From Sphingomonas sp. LR60 (GTDB lineage Bacteria > Pseudomonadota > Alphaproteobacteria > Sphingomonadales > Sphingomonadaceae): a stretch of 64,000 nt of DNA. Below, in pieces: positions 26,984 to 36,566 of the stretch; position 1 is the first letter of the stretch; every line of letters begins with the position of its first letter. The stretch spans positions 1,213,501 through 1,277,500 of the forward strand of contig NZ_JASPFK010000001.1 of NCBI RefSeq assembly GCF_036855935.1, read 5' to 3'. The position numbers and the translations under genes were made by a program. The notes beneath the pieces were generated by a model. That model searched no databases. It was not told the DNA's origin and saw nothing but the letters and a program-made list of their open reading frames with translations.

Positions 26984-29893
26984 ATGAGGTCGTGGTTGAT
27001 GATGGCGGCGCTTGGCGCCGGATGCTCGCTGCCGACGATGGCGCTGGCACAGGCAGCGGGGTCGACGCCTTACGCGCAGACTCTACCAACGGATCAGGCG
27101 CCTGCCGCTGATACCACGTCACCGAGCGCCGAGCCCGCCGACGCGCCGCAAACGCCCTCAACAGTTGCCGGGGAACCCGCGGTGGGCGGCGACATCGTCG
27201 TCACCGGCATTCGCGCCAGCCTCAGTTCGTCCGCGCAAGTGAAGCGCGACGCCAACCAGATCGTGGATTCGATCACCGCGGTCGACGTCGGCAAATTCCC
27301 CGACGCGAACATCGCTGAGTCGCTTCAACGCATTACCGGCGTCGCGATCGATCGCTCGGGCGGCGAGGGGCAGTTCATCACCGTCCGTGGGCTGGGGCCG
27401 GAGTTCAACACCGTGCTGGTCAACGGCCGCGTCATGGCCACCGACAATGCCGGTCGCGAATTTTCCTTCGATGTCCTGTCGTCGAACATGATCCAGCGCA
27501 CCGACGTCTTCAAGTCGCCGGTGCCCGAGTTGCAGGAAGGCGGGATCGGCGCGACGGTCAACATCGTCACCGCCCGTCCGCTGGAGGGCCGCACCGGCCT
27601 CCACGCCGCGGCGCAGATCGGCGGCATCTACGACCGCTCTCGCGAGAAGGTCACGCCCGACCTCGCGGGGACAGTGTCCTATGCCAACCCGGACAAGACG
27701 TTCGGCGTGCTGCTCGCCGGCTCCTATACCAAGCGCAAGAGCCAAACCGATCAGATCGCGATCGACGGCTGGATCAACGGCCGCCCCGACATCGTCCAGA
27801 CGATCGGCGGCGTCCCGACGCTCATTACCGGCAGCGATTCCCGTTATCCGGTGACCGGCAACGCCAACCTGCCGCAAAGCGTCTACTACCAGCGCGCGCA
27901 AGAGGAGCGCGAGCGGATCAACGTGTCCGGCGCGCTGCAGTTCAGGCCGACCGACACGTTGGAGATCACCGTCGACGGCATCTACTCGCGCTTCAACATC
28001 TCGGGCGTGACGCGCCGGCTCGATAACTTCATGGCCGCGCCGTACTTTGAACCGACATTCGACGGCAACAACACCGCGACCAGCCTGACGATGCTGGGCC
28101 GCGACTTCATCGCCGCGAACCCCGGCTTCCTAGCCGCCAACCCCGGGCTGACCAACAACGGCGTCAACGCCAAGGTCGACCACGTCTACAACACGACCAA
28201 CCGCAAGTCGGACAGCTATCAGGTCGGCGGCAACATCAAGTGGAACCCGACGGATAATGTCGAGCTGCGCTTCGATGCCTCGACGACCGGTGCCAACCGC
28301 AATTCGCCCAACGCGTATCTCGTCTATGGCGCGCTGCTGCCCTACAGCTACCAATTCTCGCTCGACGGCGGGAAGGGCGTTCCGGCGATCTCCTACGAGA
28401 ACAACATCATCAACAACGCCGATCTGATGCGGCTGCACTATATGGGTATCGACGCGAATCGCACGCGCGACCGCGGCTCTGAATATCATTTCGACACCAA
28501 ATGGACCGTCGACGACTCGATCCTGCGCAACGTCACCTTGGGTGGTTCGTATACGCAGCGGCGCAAGATCAATCGCCAGTTCAACAACAGCGATTCGAAC
28601 TGCACCTATTGCGGCTATCAGGTGCCGATCGCGTCGGGGCTGCTCAAGCCATATGAATGGGGTGACCTGCTGGGCGGCGGGCAGAACATCCCGCCGTCGC
28701 TGTTCGAGGTCGATCCGCAAGCGTTCCTCGCCTATCTCAACGATCCCGCGACGCTTAGCATCCCGTCGAACGGACGGACGCCCGCGCAACAGGCGGCGTT
28801 CGCGGCGCAGGTACAGGCACTGCCCGGTGGTCCCTTCGGCGTCCGCGAGCAGTTGCGCGGTACCGTCAACGTGCAGGAGCGGCTGATCGCGGGCTATATC
28901 AGCATGCAGTTCGGGGGCGAACGCTGGACCGGTAACGCCGGCGTGCGCGTGATCCGTACGCAGGTGCTGTCGTCCGGGTTCGACACGCCGGTCACCGGCA
29001 TCGCCAACACGCCGGGTGACGATACGCTGCAATATACCTATGGCCCCGCGACGGCGATCGCGGTGCGCAGCAGCTACGTCAACGCCTTGCCCTCGGCCAA
29101 TTTGAAGTACAACCTGACCGAGAAGCTAATCGCGCGCGGCGCCTTCTCGCAGACGATCACGCGGCCGACGCTGACCGATCTGGGCGTGAACAACGATTAT
29201 GGCGGACGCATCGCGGTGCCACTGTCGTCGGGCGGCAATCCGAGCCTGCTGCCGTTCCGCTCCACCAATTACGACCTGTCGCTGGAATGGTATCTGTCGC
29301 GTGTCAGCTACATCAGCGTCGGTGGCTTCTACAAGGATCTGTCGGACTTCCTCGAGCTGCAGACGCTGCCGGTCGAACGCTTCGGGCGGATCTATCAGGA
29401 CACCCGCACGCGCAATGGGCAAAGCGGTAAAATCAAGGGCGTCGAGGTCGGTGGGCAATATTCGTTCGATGCGCTCGGCGGCTTCGTCGGTGGCTTCGGC
29501 GTGACCGGCAACTACACCTATGTCGCCAGCAGCGCCGAACGCGATCAGACGCTCCCCGATTTCCAATGCGGCTACAACGGCCTGTCGCCGCACTCGGCGA
29601 ACGGCAGCGTCTTCTACGAACAATATGGCCTGTCGGCGCGTGTATCCTACAACTGGCGCTCGGATTATCTGCGCAACTGCCGCGACAGCCAGTCTCGCCC
29701 CCGCAACCGCTCGTCCTACGGGCAGCTCGACTTCAACGTCTCCTACGATTTCACCCCCAATTTCCAGGTCTATGTTCAGGGCGTGAATGTCACGAACCAG
29801 TTCATCGACGAATGGTCGGTGATCAAGGATCGTTATTTGTTGCAGCAGGAAACCGGGGCACGCTACAACTTTGGTGTTCGCGCCAAATTCTAG
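26984..29893 (+). CDS. TonB-dependent receptor (TonB-Xanth-Caul type), third copy
   Basis: 969 residues with a signal peptide (MMAALGAGCSLPTMALAQA). A Pro/Ala/Thr linker leads to GDIVVTGIRASLSSSAQVKR. The plug has SITAVDVGKFPDANIAESLQ and RSGGEGQFITVRGLGPEFNT, and the long barrel ends VRAKF. The plug is close in pattern to the other two receptors of the region, which suggests duplication and divergence within the locus. It is not followed by a hydrolase: the next gene, 323 bases away, is an esterase. It may take up a related glycan processed by the upstream GH92/GH43 enzymes (inference). Confidence 0.92.
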   Translation: MRSWLMMAALGAGCSLPTMALAQAAGSTPYAQTLPTDQAPAADTTSPSAEPADAPQTPSTVAGEPAVGGDIVVTGIRASLSSSAQVKRDANQIVDSITAVDVGKFPDANIAESLQRITGVAIDRSGGEGQFITVRGLGPEFNTVLVNGRVMATDNAGREFSFDVLSSNMIQRTDVFKSPVPELQEGGIGATVNIVTARPLEGRTGLHAAAQIGGIYDRSREKVTPDLAGTVSYANPDKTFGVLLAGSYTKRKSQTDQIAIDGWINGRPDIVQTIGGVPTLITGSDSRYPVTGNANLPQSVYYQRAQEERERINVSGALQFRPTDTLEITVDGIYSRFNISGVTRRLDNFMAAPYFEPTFDGNNTATSLTMLGRDFIAANPGFLAANPGLTNNGVNAKVDHVYNTTNRKSDSYQVGGNIKWNPTDNVELRFDASTTGANRNSPNAYLVYGALLPYSYQFSLDGGKGVPAISYENNIINNADLMRLHYMGIDANRTRDRGSEYHFDTKWTVDDSILRNVTLGGSYTQRRKINRQFNNSDSNCTYCGYQVPIASGLLKPYEWGDLLGGGQNIPPSLFEVDPQAFLAYLNDPATLSIPSNGRTPAQQAAFAAQVQALPGGPFGVREQLRGTVNVQERLIAGYISMQFGGERWTGNAGVRVIRTQVLSSGFDTPVTGIANTPGDDTLQYTYGPATAIAVRSSYVNALPSANLKYNLTEKLIARGAFSQTITRPTLTDLGVNNDYGGRIAVPLSSGGNPSLLPFRSTNYDLSLEWYLSRVSYISVGGFYKDLSDFLELQTLPVERFGRIYQDTRTRNGQSGKIKGVEVGGQYSFDALGGFVGGFGVTGNYTYVASSAERDQTLPDFQCGYNGLSPHSANGSVFYEQYGLSARVSYNWRSDYLRNCRDSQSRPRNRSSYGQLDFNVSYDFTPNFQVYVQGVNVTNQFIDEWSVIKDRYLLQQETGARYNFGVRAKF

Positions 29894-30216
29894 TGGGCCG
29901 ACCCCAGCGGCTGGTGTCCACATTTGACGGGAGCGATGATCCGGTCAAGCTAGGCACACCAGACGATGGGCGTGGCGGCGCGGTTTTTCGCGGATCGCGC
30001 CGTCCACGAGCTTTTCGTTCAGGCCATCTTCGCGCACGTGATCGTTGAAGCCCTACAACCTCACCCGGCTGGTCGTCGCAGGGTGCCGATGCTCACTAGG
30101 CACTCACTTGCAGGATCATCGCAGGCACCCCAGTTATGCTGCAACGCACAATGATCGCGTGCGCGGCAGTCGCATCTCCGGTCTGTTGCTCGATACTGCC
30201 CGTAAGGAGCATCGCC
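29894..30216. other. Intergenic stretch, nothing recognised
   Basis: 323 bases between the third receptor and the esterase. Short open frames exist on both strands but none has a domain or ribosome site. No clear terminator hairpin was found after the receptor stop. An AAGGAG site at the right end belongs to the esterase start. Confidence 0.4.
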
Positions 30217-31284
30217 ATGCGCTCGATTTCCGACACCATCGCTCGGCTAAAGAAAATGTCACCGTCCATCCTGCATGCCGGTGAACCGAACAACAAACTC
30301 GCGCCGACGGAAGGTTGCGGCAGCAATCCGGGAGACTTGCGCGCGCTGTTGCACGTGCCACCCGGCCTTGCTGCCAATGCCCCGCTGGTCGTGGTGCTCC
30401 ATGGGTGCACGCAGACCGCCGCGGCTTACGACCACGGTTCGGGCTGGTCCGAGCTTGCCGATCGGTTCGGCTTCGCCGTGCTGTTCCCCGAACAACAGCG
30501 GGCGAATAATCCCAATCTCTGCTTCAACTGGTTTTCGCCCGAGGACGTGCGGCGCGGTAGCGGCGAGGTAGAGTCGATCCGCGAGATGATCGTCGCCACG
30601 GTCGAGCGCCACGGGCTCGACCCGGCACGGGTTTTCGTGACCGGCCTATCAGCGGGCGGGGCGATGACTTCGGCGATGTTGGCCTGCTATCCCGAGCTGT
30701 TCGCCGGCGGTGCGATCATCGCCGGGCTGCCGTTCGGTGTCGCGCGCGGAGTGCCCGAGGCGCTGGAGCGAATGCGCGGCCGTGGCCATGATCGCGCAAC
30801 CCTCGGTGAGCGGGTACGGGCCGCGTCGCCGCATCGGGGACCATGGCCCACCGTGTCGGTCTGGCACGGCAGCAGCGACGCCACGGTCGACGCGGTCAAC
30901 GCCGCGATGATCGTCGACCAATGGCGCGGGCTCCACGGCGTCACCGATCCCGACACGACCGAGCGGGTCGCGGGGCACGTCCACCGAAGCTGGCGCGACG
31001 CTGCCGGCCGCGCGGTGATCGAGGAATATGTGGTCGCGGGGATGGGGCACGGCACACCGTTGGCGACCCGTGGCGACGAAGCCTGCGGATCGCCCGGGCC
31101 GCACATGCTCGACGCCGGCATATCTTCCACCTACCGCATCGCGGCCGCGTGGGGCATCGTTCCCGCGCTTGCGCCACTCCGAGCGGTAGAGACGCCCATC
31201 GCCCCGTTCCCGTCGTCCACGCGCTTCGATCCGGCGGCGACGATCAACGAGGCACTGCGCGGCGCCGGGCTGATCAGGCCCTGA
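30217..31284 (+). CDS. PHB-depolymerase-type / feruloyl esterase-like hydrolase
   Basis: 355 residues from the ATG at 30217, which follows AAGGAG; the frame is open from 30136 but without support. The alpha/beta hydrolase core shows LVVVLHGCTQTAAAYDHGSG, FAVLFPEQQRANNPNLCFNWF, the nucleophile elbow VTGLSAGGAMTSAML (Ser near residue 145), ISVWHG-type strand VSVWHGSSDATV (Asp) and GMGHGTP (His). This is the short-chain polyhydroxyalkanoate depolymerase/LpqC family (esterase family CE1-like). There is no obvious signal peptide, so it may be intracellular. The substrate could be PHA oligomers or feruloylated sugars; the adjacent glycan region slightly favours the latter. Confidence 0.88.
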   Translation: MRSISDTIARLKKMSPSILHAGEPNNKLAPTEGCGSNPGDLRALLHVPPGLAANAPLVVVLHGCTQTAAAYDHGSGWSELADRFGFAVLFPEQQRANNPNLCFNWFSPEDVRRGSGEVESIREMIVATVERHGLDPARVFVTGLSAGGAMTSAMLACYPELFAGGAIIAGLPFGVARGVPEALERMRGRGHDRATLGERVRAASPHRGPWPTVSVWHGSSDATVDAVNAAMIVDQWRGLHGVTDPDTTERVAGHVHRSWRDAAGRAVIEEYVVAGMGHGTPLATRGDEACGSPGPHMLDAGISSTYRIAAAWGIVPALAPLRAVETPIAPFPSSTRFDPAATINEALRGAGLIRP

Positions 31285-31382
31285 GGCTGAGCATCCGGCA
31301 TCGCGCCGTTTGCAGCATCAGTGCCGTCCGCCGCCCGAGCCTGGTCGATGATGCTGCCCGCGGTCTCGAAGAGCGACGACCG

Positions 31383-31400
31383 TTGACTTGACTTGACTTG
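31383..31400. repeat. TTGAC short tandem repeat (3.6 copies)
   Basis: TTGACTTGACTTGACTTG lies in the gap between the convergent esterase and histidine-kinase genes. It is three full 5-base units plus a partial fourth. Its length could vary by slippage, but it is outside any coding frame and probably neutral. Confidence 0.6.
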
Positions 31401-31492
31401 GCGACGGGCGTGCGGGCCAAGCGGCGAAGGGGAAGGCGCGTAGCCGGCCTGGATGGTGGAACTGGCTTGCCATCCAGTGGGCTTGATCACGA

Positions 31493-33832
31493 TCACCTCA
31501 GCACTTCAGTCAGTGCGTCGGCAAGTTCGCTGCTCCGGAATGGCTTCGTGATGCGGGGCACGGCCGGATCGATGCCTTCCGCTTCAGCATAACCCGAGAC
31601 GATCAATGCCGGCAGATCAGGTCGAATTTCTTTCAGGGCCTTGATCAATTGGGCGCCGGTCATCCCCGGCATGAGGTGATCTGTGACAAGGAGTTCCGGG
31701 GCTAGGCCGTCGCGCACCATCTGCAGAGCCGTTTCCCCTAACGCTGCCTCGACCACGTCGTAGCCGAGGTCTGAGAGCATGTGCGCCGTGCTCATGCGCA
31801 CGAGGTCTTCGTCATCGACCAGCAGGATCAACCCCTTCGCATCGGCGCCCCGTTCAGCGGCGTGGGCGGATCGCTGCTCGGCCTCGGGGAGATCATGACC
31901 GACGCGCAACCAGAGCGCGACCGTGGTTCCCACGCCGAGCGCGCTGTCGATCGTCAGCGCGCCTCCCAGTTGCGCCGCGAGCCCGTGGACCATCGACAGG
32001 CCTAGCCCCGTGCCCCTGCCGATCCCCTTGGTCGAGAAAAACGGCTCGATCGCGCGTGCGCGCGTCTGCTCGTCCATGCCGGTCCCGGTGTCTCTTACGC
32101 TGATCCGTACATAATGGCCACGCGACAGTCCGGGCCGCGCGTCCCTGACCGACTCGCGCGACACCTCGATCGTCAGGTTCCCACCATCGGGCATGGCGTC
32201 GCGCGCGTTCACCGCCAGGTTCAGGAGCGCCATCTCCAGCTGGTTGGCATCGGCCTTTGCCACCGGCAGTTCGGAAGCCGCCTGAAATCGTACCGCGATC
32301 GTCGGCCCCAGCGTCGACCCGATCAGGTCGAGCATCCCCTCAACGAGTTGCCGCACGTCGACGGCCATTGGCTGAAGCGGCTGGCGGCGGGCGAATGCCA
32401 GCAGACGTTGAACGAGCGTCCGGGCCCGCTCGGCCGACTGCAACGCGCCGTCGATCAGCCGTCGCTCCCGCTCCGAGCCGAGACCCTTGCGGTTCAGCAG
32501 ATCGAGCGATCCGACGATCGGGGTCAGCAGATTGTTGAAATCATGCGCGACCCCGCCGGTCAGGCTGCCCATCGCCTCCATCTTCTGGCTCTGTCGCAAG
32601 GCTTCCTGCGCCGCCTGGAGTTCCGCTTCGCGCGTCTTGGCGAGGGTAAGGTCACGGCCGACCGCGATGAAATTGGCGCCATTGGCTTCCGGCGCGACCA
32701 TCCATTCGATCCATTTCCAATCGCCGTCACGCGTGGCGATCCTGTTCTCGAACCGCGTCGGCTGTCCCGTTTGCGCCATGGCCTCGATTGCGGCGAGCGT
32801 GGGCGGCTTGTCGTCGGGGTGCATGAAGGTGGCATACCCGCGCGACAGCAGTTCGTCGCTGCGCCAACCCAGCACCCAGGTCCATGCCGGACTGACCGCC
32901 GACATCATCCCTGTGTAATCCGCGCGCGCCAGCATGTCCTGCGACAGGTTCCAAAGGCGGTCCCGCTCGGCCGAGCGGACGGCGACCTGCACCTCGAGCG
33001 TCTGGTTCAGTTCCTGAAGGCGCAATTCGGCATTCCGGCGCGCCGTGATGTCGTTGAACAGCACCGCTACACGATGGCTGGCGGGATCGCCGATGCGAAA
33101 GGCATGCACGTCCCACCACCGCTTCAACGTGGCAGAGCCTTCCTCCACCCGGCCGGGGACGCCCGTTTTGGCGATCTGCCCGTAGAAGTCGAACCAATGC
33201 TGTTCATGGTTGGGCACGATCTCGCGCACCCGGCGACCGGCCGGCTGGAATCCGGCCTGCTGTTCGAACGCGGGGTTCGCTTCGTTGAAGCGATAGTCGA
33301 CCGGGTGACCCGCGTCGTCGAAGATCATGTCGATGATGCAGAAACCGACCTCGATATTTTCGAACAAGGTGCGGTAGCGCGCCTCGCTGTCCTGCAACGC
33401 CACCAGCCGCGCACGCGCGTCATATTGACGGCGTCGTGCCCGCACCGCGGAACGGACGATGCTGATCAGCGTCGTCGGATGGAAGGGGCGCTCGAGGAAC
33501 GTGACGTTGCCCAATACCTCCAGATGGCGTGCCGCGGCGGGATTACGCTCCAGCCCGCCACCGCGGCTGGTGAGGAGGATGAACGGTAGATCGGACCATT
33601 CCTCCTGACCGCCTAGCCATGACGACAGCGCGGACAGGTCGGCAGTCGCGATCGCTTCCTCCGTCACGATGACAAGGGCGGCGCCCTTGTCGAGCTCGGC
33701 GACCAGATGAGCCAGGGAGGTGCAGGCAGCGGTCTCGAGATTTGCTTCGGCCAGCATCGCGCCTGCCAGGGACGCGTCGCGACCGCGCGGTGCGAGGACG
33801 AGGGCACGTTCCGAAACGGTAGATCGCTTCAC
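31493..33832 (-). CDS. Hybrid sensor histidine kinase / response regulator with PAS domains
   Basis: 779 residues. Order: an N-terminal receiver-like domain (about 8-130, lacking a clear phospho-acceptor Asp), a PAS domain (about 150-265) and a second PAS/PAC domain (about 295-405, ending WKWIEWMVAPEANG). Then come HisKA with HDFNNLL near residue 427, HATPase with NLAVNARDAMPDGG and GTGLGLSMVHG, and a C-terminal receiver (ILLVDDEDLVRMSTAHML, phospho-Asp in LLVTDHLMPGMTG near residue 714). No membrane segment is seen, so it is a soluble sensor. Its GTG start overlaps the stop of the KaiC-like gene by four bases (GTGA), implying translational coupling and a shared pathway. Confidence 0.94.
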   Translation of the reverse strand: MKRSTVSERALVLAPRGRDASLAGAMLAEANLETAACTSLAHLVAELDKGAALVIVTEEAIATADLSALSSWLGGQEEWSDLPFILLTSRGGGLERNPAAARHLEVLGNVTFLERPFHPTTLISIVRSAVRARRRQYDARARLVALQDSEARYRTLFENIEVGFCIIDMIFDDAGHPVDYRFNEANPAFEQQAGFQPAGRRVREIVPNHEQHWFDFYGQIAKTGVPGRVEEGSATLKRWWDVHAFRIGDPASHRVAVLFNDITARRNAELRLQELNQTLEVQVAVRSAERDRLWNLSQDMLARADYTGMMSAVSPAWTWVLGWRSDELLSRGYATFMHPDDKPPTLAAIEAMAQTGQPTRFENRIATRDGDWKWIEWMVAPEANGANFIAVGRDLTLAKTREAELQAAQEALRQSQKMEAMGSLTGGVAHDFNNLLTPIVGSLDLLNRKGLGSERERRLIDGALQSAERARTLVQRLLAFARRQPLQPMAVDVRQLVEGMLDLIGSTLGPTIAVRFQAASELPVAKADANQLEMALLNLAVNARDAMPDGGNLTIEVSRESVRDARPGLSRGHYVRISVRDTGTGMDEQTRARAIEPFFSTKGIGRGTGLGLSMVHGLAAQLGGALTIDSALGVGTTVALWLRVGHDLPEAEQRSAHAAERGADAKGLILLVDDEDLVRMSTAHMLSDLGYDVVEAALGETALQMVRDGLAPELLVTDHLMPGMTGAQLIKALKEIRPDLPALIVSGYAEAEGIDPAVPRITKPFRSSELADALTEVLR

Positions 33833-35331
33833 GCCTCGTCACCGTCCAGAAGATCGTTCACGCCGTGCAGGGTAGGCACGCCACGCAAGACGCCCTGGAA
33901 CTGCGTCAGCGGGTTGCCGAGCGTGATACCGTTGCTGCCGATCTGATACTCGCGGATGGTGTTCTCGTGAGGGCCGGTGCGCTTCTTCACGATCGAGATG
34001 GCGCGGCGAACCCGGCCCAGCGCTTCGAAATAGCGGAGCAGAATGACCGTGTCGGCCAGATAAGTCACGTCGACGGGGGTCTTCATATCGCCCACCAGCC
34101 CATGCTGAGCCACCGTCAGGAAGGTCGTCGCGCCCTGTCGATTGAGATATTGCAGCAGTTCGTGCAGGTGAAGGATCAGCGCCTGCTCGCCCGGCATCGC
34201 CGCCTGATAGCCGTTGAGGCTGTCGACGATCACGGTCTTGGCCCCATATTCCTCGACAGACTGACGCACGCGCGCCGAGAATTCGCCCGGCGACAGCTCG
34301 GCGGCATCGACCTGCTGCAGCAACAGCTTGCCGCCATCGACCATGGCCTGAAGATCGAAGCCGAGTCCCAATGCGCGTTGGATCAGCAGCCCGACTTCCT
34401 CGTCAAAGACGAACATCGCCGCACTTTCGCCGCGGTCGACCGCCGTCTGGATGAACGTCAGCGCGATCGAGCTTTTGCCCGTTCCTGCCGGACCCAGCAT
34501 CAGAACGCTCGACCCGCGCTCGATCCCGCCGCCGAGCAACTGGTTGAGTTCGTCCGACTGCGTGGTCAGCACGTCGCGGGAAAAGCTGGTCCGGTGCTCG
34601 GACGATACGAGGCGTGGATAAATCCGGAGGCCGCCCGTCTCGATCGTCGCGTCGTGGTAGCCACCGCGAAAATGTCGACCCCGATATTTGATGACGCGCA
34701 GGCGTCGACGCTCCGATCCATATTCGGGGGCAAGTTCCTCCAGCCGGATGACCCCATGCGCCACCGAGTGCACCGTCTTGTCGTTGGCATCGGTGGTCAG
34801 ATCATCGAGCATCAGCACCGTCGCCAGGCTCTTGGCGAAATAATGCTTCAGCGCGAGGATCTGTCGCCGATAACGTAGCGAACTCTGCGCGAGCAGGCGG
34901 ATCTCGGACAGGCTGTCGATGACGACGCGCTGCGGCTTCACCCGCTCGAACGCCTCGAAGATGCGCTTCGTGGTCTCGCCAAGCTCCAAGTCGGAGGAAT
35001 AGAGCAGGCTTTGCTGCTGGTCCTCATCAAGCAGGTTCTCCGGCGGGATCAGTTCATACAGCTCGACCCCGGCGAGATCCCAGCCGTGTGCCTGCGCAGA
35101 GGCACGCAGTTCATCCTCGGTTTCCGATAGCGTCACATACAGGCAGCGTTCCCCCGCCACTGCCCCGGTCATCAAGAACTGAAGCGCAATCGTCGTCTTG
35201 CCGGTTCCCGGGCTGCCTTCGAGAAGGAACGTACGTGCCCGTTCCAGCCCGCCTTTGAGAACATCGTCCAGGCCACGCGTGCCGGTCAGGGCATCGTCTG
35301 TCGCAAGAGAAGGCAACCGAATTCTCCCCAC
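33829..35331 (-). CDS. KaiC-like tandem RecA-domain ATPase
   Basis: 500 residues with two RecA/KaiC domains. Domain 1 has Walker A GSPGTGKTT at residues 39-47 and VVIDSLSEIRLLAQ. Domain 2 has Walker A GPAGTGKSS near residue 280 and VIVDSLNGYQAAMPGE. The layout matches CI/CII of KaiC, although no kaiA or kaiB gene is nearby. The annotated GTG start (35331) is uncertain: GGGGAG then TTG at 35316 would give a protein five residues shorter. The gene is coupled to a soluble hybrid histidine kinase downstream. KaiC homologues outside cyanobacteria are linked to stress signalling; that role here is inference. Confidence 0.9.
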   Translation of the reverse strand: MGRIRLPSLATDDALTGTRGLDDVLKGGLERARTFLLEGSPGTGKTTIALQFLMTGAVAGERCLYVTLSETEDELRASAQAHGWDLAGVELYELIPPENLLDEDQQQSLLYSSDLELGETTKRIFEAFERVKPQRVVIDSLSEIRLLAQSSLRYRRQILALKHYFAKSLATVLMLDDLTTDANDKTVHSVAHGVIRLEELAPEYGSERRRLRVIKYRGRHFRGGYHDATIETGGLRIYPRLVSSEHRTSFSRDVLTTQSDELNQLLGGGIERGSSVLMLGPAGTGKSSIALTFIQTAVDRGESAAMFVFDEEVGLLIQRALGLGFDLQAMVDGGKLLLQQVDAAELSPGEFSARVRQSVEEYGAKTVIVDSLNGYQAAMPGEQALILHLHELLQYLNRQGATTFLTVAQHGLVGDMKTPVDVTYLADTVILLRYFEALGRVRRAISIVKKRTGPHENTIREYQIGSNGITLGNPLTQFQGVLRGVPTLHGVNDLLDGDEA

Positions 35332-35771
35332 ATGGCACCGCTTTGCAGGCCCTTGAAGATTGCGGGTTACACCCGCAATCGTCGCTTGTCCCTATCAGCG
35401 ATCTAAGCGGGAGCCATGTTCCGGCAACAGAGCAATTGAGCAGCGGGTCAGCGGATCAGGCGCTTGCTATTCTCGGCGACCTTCCGCGGTAGTGCCGGGT
35501 CGTACCCTGCACGATCGTCAGCGGCCTTAGGCCGAGCGCACCCGCACCAGCCGGGTCTGGCGCTCGACCGCGGCACGGAGCTTCTCTCGGAAGGCGGCGC
35601 GCGACATGGGGGCGGCGCTCACGATGGTGCTGACGGTCGTTCTATGACAGCAACGCAGGCGGTAGAACGGCCAGGCAGCACATCGCCGTATAAACAAAGA
35701 AGTGTTTCCAGCCACAGGCAGGCCGGAGCAAAAGCTTGCGATACGATCTTCTCATCGTCGGGCCTGCAATC
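35332..35771. other. Intergenic region between the KaiC-like gene and cobA
   Basis: 440 bases. The left part should hold the promoter of the KaiC-kinase operon, but no clear -35/-10 pair was found. The middle holds a possible gene remnant on the minus strand (35456-35607, listed separately). No terminator with a U-run is visible after cobA. Confidence 0.4.
35456..35607 (-). pseudogene. Possible frameshifted remnant of an unknown small protein
   Basis: A minus-strand frame from the ATG at 35607 reads MSRAAFREKLRAAVERQTRL and then stops at a TAA. One frame over, coding-like sequence continues (ADDRAGYDPALPRKVAENSK, then RLIR and TGA at 35456). Together they would make a basic helical peptide of about 50 residues. 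I do not recognise the family, and chance cannot be excluded. Confidence 0.25.
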
Positions 35772-36566
35772 CTAAGCGGTTTCGTACGGGCGAGCATGAT
35801 CGCACGCTGCCACTAGGTCAGGCGCGCCGCTGGACCGCACGGCCTCGCCGATCAGGAGCAACGTCGGGTCGTCGTCGCTGATCGTCCGAACCAAGAAGGC
35901 GAGCGCCGACAATTGCCCGCGAATGCATCGCTCGGTCGGGAGTGAGGCGTTGACGACGATCAGCACGGGGGTCGAAGGAGCCCGCCCCGCTGCCATCAGC
36001 CGCGTCGCGACCTCGCCCGCGGCGGCGCGGCCCATGTAGACGGCCAGCGTGCTCTCCGCGCGCGCCAGCGCCGGCCAGTTCAGATCGATCGGCTCGCCGT
36101 CGCGGGCATGGGCCGTGACGAAGGTCAATGATCGCGCGAGGCCGCGCAGCGTCAACGAAACGCCGCTCGACGCGGCAGCGGCGCTGGCGGCGGTAATTCC
36201 GGGACAGATGTGCACAGGGATGCCATGCGCCGAAAGGTGCGCGGCTTCTTCGGCGGAGCGGCCGAAGATCGACGGATCGCCGCCTTTCAGTCGCACCACG
36301 CGCCGTCCCGCTTGTGCGGCAGCGAGGATCAGGTCGTTGATCGTCTCCTGCACCTTGGAATGGCGTCCCGATCTCTTGCCGACTGACAGGCATTCGGTGG
36401 TCGGGGAGGCGAGTGCGAGCACGGCAGGGCCGACCAATGCATCGTAGAAGATGATGTCGGCGGCGCGGATCAGGCGTTCGGCTTTGCGGGTCAGCAACTC
36501 CGGGTCGCCGGGTCCAGCGCCGACCAGCCAGACCGTGCCGGGGGCGATCTCATTGGATGGCAGCAT
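35772..36566 (-). CDS. cobA: Uroporphyrinogen-III C-methyltransferase (SUMT)
   Basis: 264 residues from the ATG at 36566 (upstream in-frame sequence is non-homologous). SUMT motifs are visible: VWLVGAGPGDPELLTRKAER (SAM-binding loop), ADIIFYDALVG, VVRLKGGDPSIFGRSAEEA, CPGITAASAAAASSG and LTFVTAHARDG. The enzyme transfers two methyl groups from SAM to uroporphyrinogen III to give precorrin-2, the first committed step to siroheme. It overlaps the end of the nitrate reductase gene by 17 bases and is the last gene of the nitrate operon. It supplies siroheme precursor for NirB. No CysG-type oxidase/chelatase domain is present. Confidence 0.95.
   Translation of the reverse strand: MLPSNEIAPGTVWLVGAGPGDPELLTRKAERLIRAADIIFYDALVGPAVLALASPTTECLSVGKRSGRHSKVQETINDLILAAAQAGRRVVRLKGGDPSIFGRSAEEAAHLSAHGIPVHICPGITAASAAAASSGVSLTLRGLARSLTFVTAHARDGEPIDLNWPALARAESTLAVYMGRAAAGEVATRLMAAGRAPSTPVLIVVNASLPTERCIRGQLSALAFLVRTISDDDPTLLLIGEAVRSSGAPDLVAACDHARPYETA

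Noticed and set aside
31131..31496. Minus-strand frame overlapping the end of the esterase gene
   Set aside because: Low-complexity Ala/Ser/Gly translation, mostly antisense to the esterase, with no domain.
32114..33589. Plus-strand open frame of about 491 codons opposite the histidine kinase
   Set aside because: Shadow of a high-GC gene; the opposite strand has complete PAS, HisKA and HATPase motifs.
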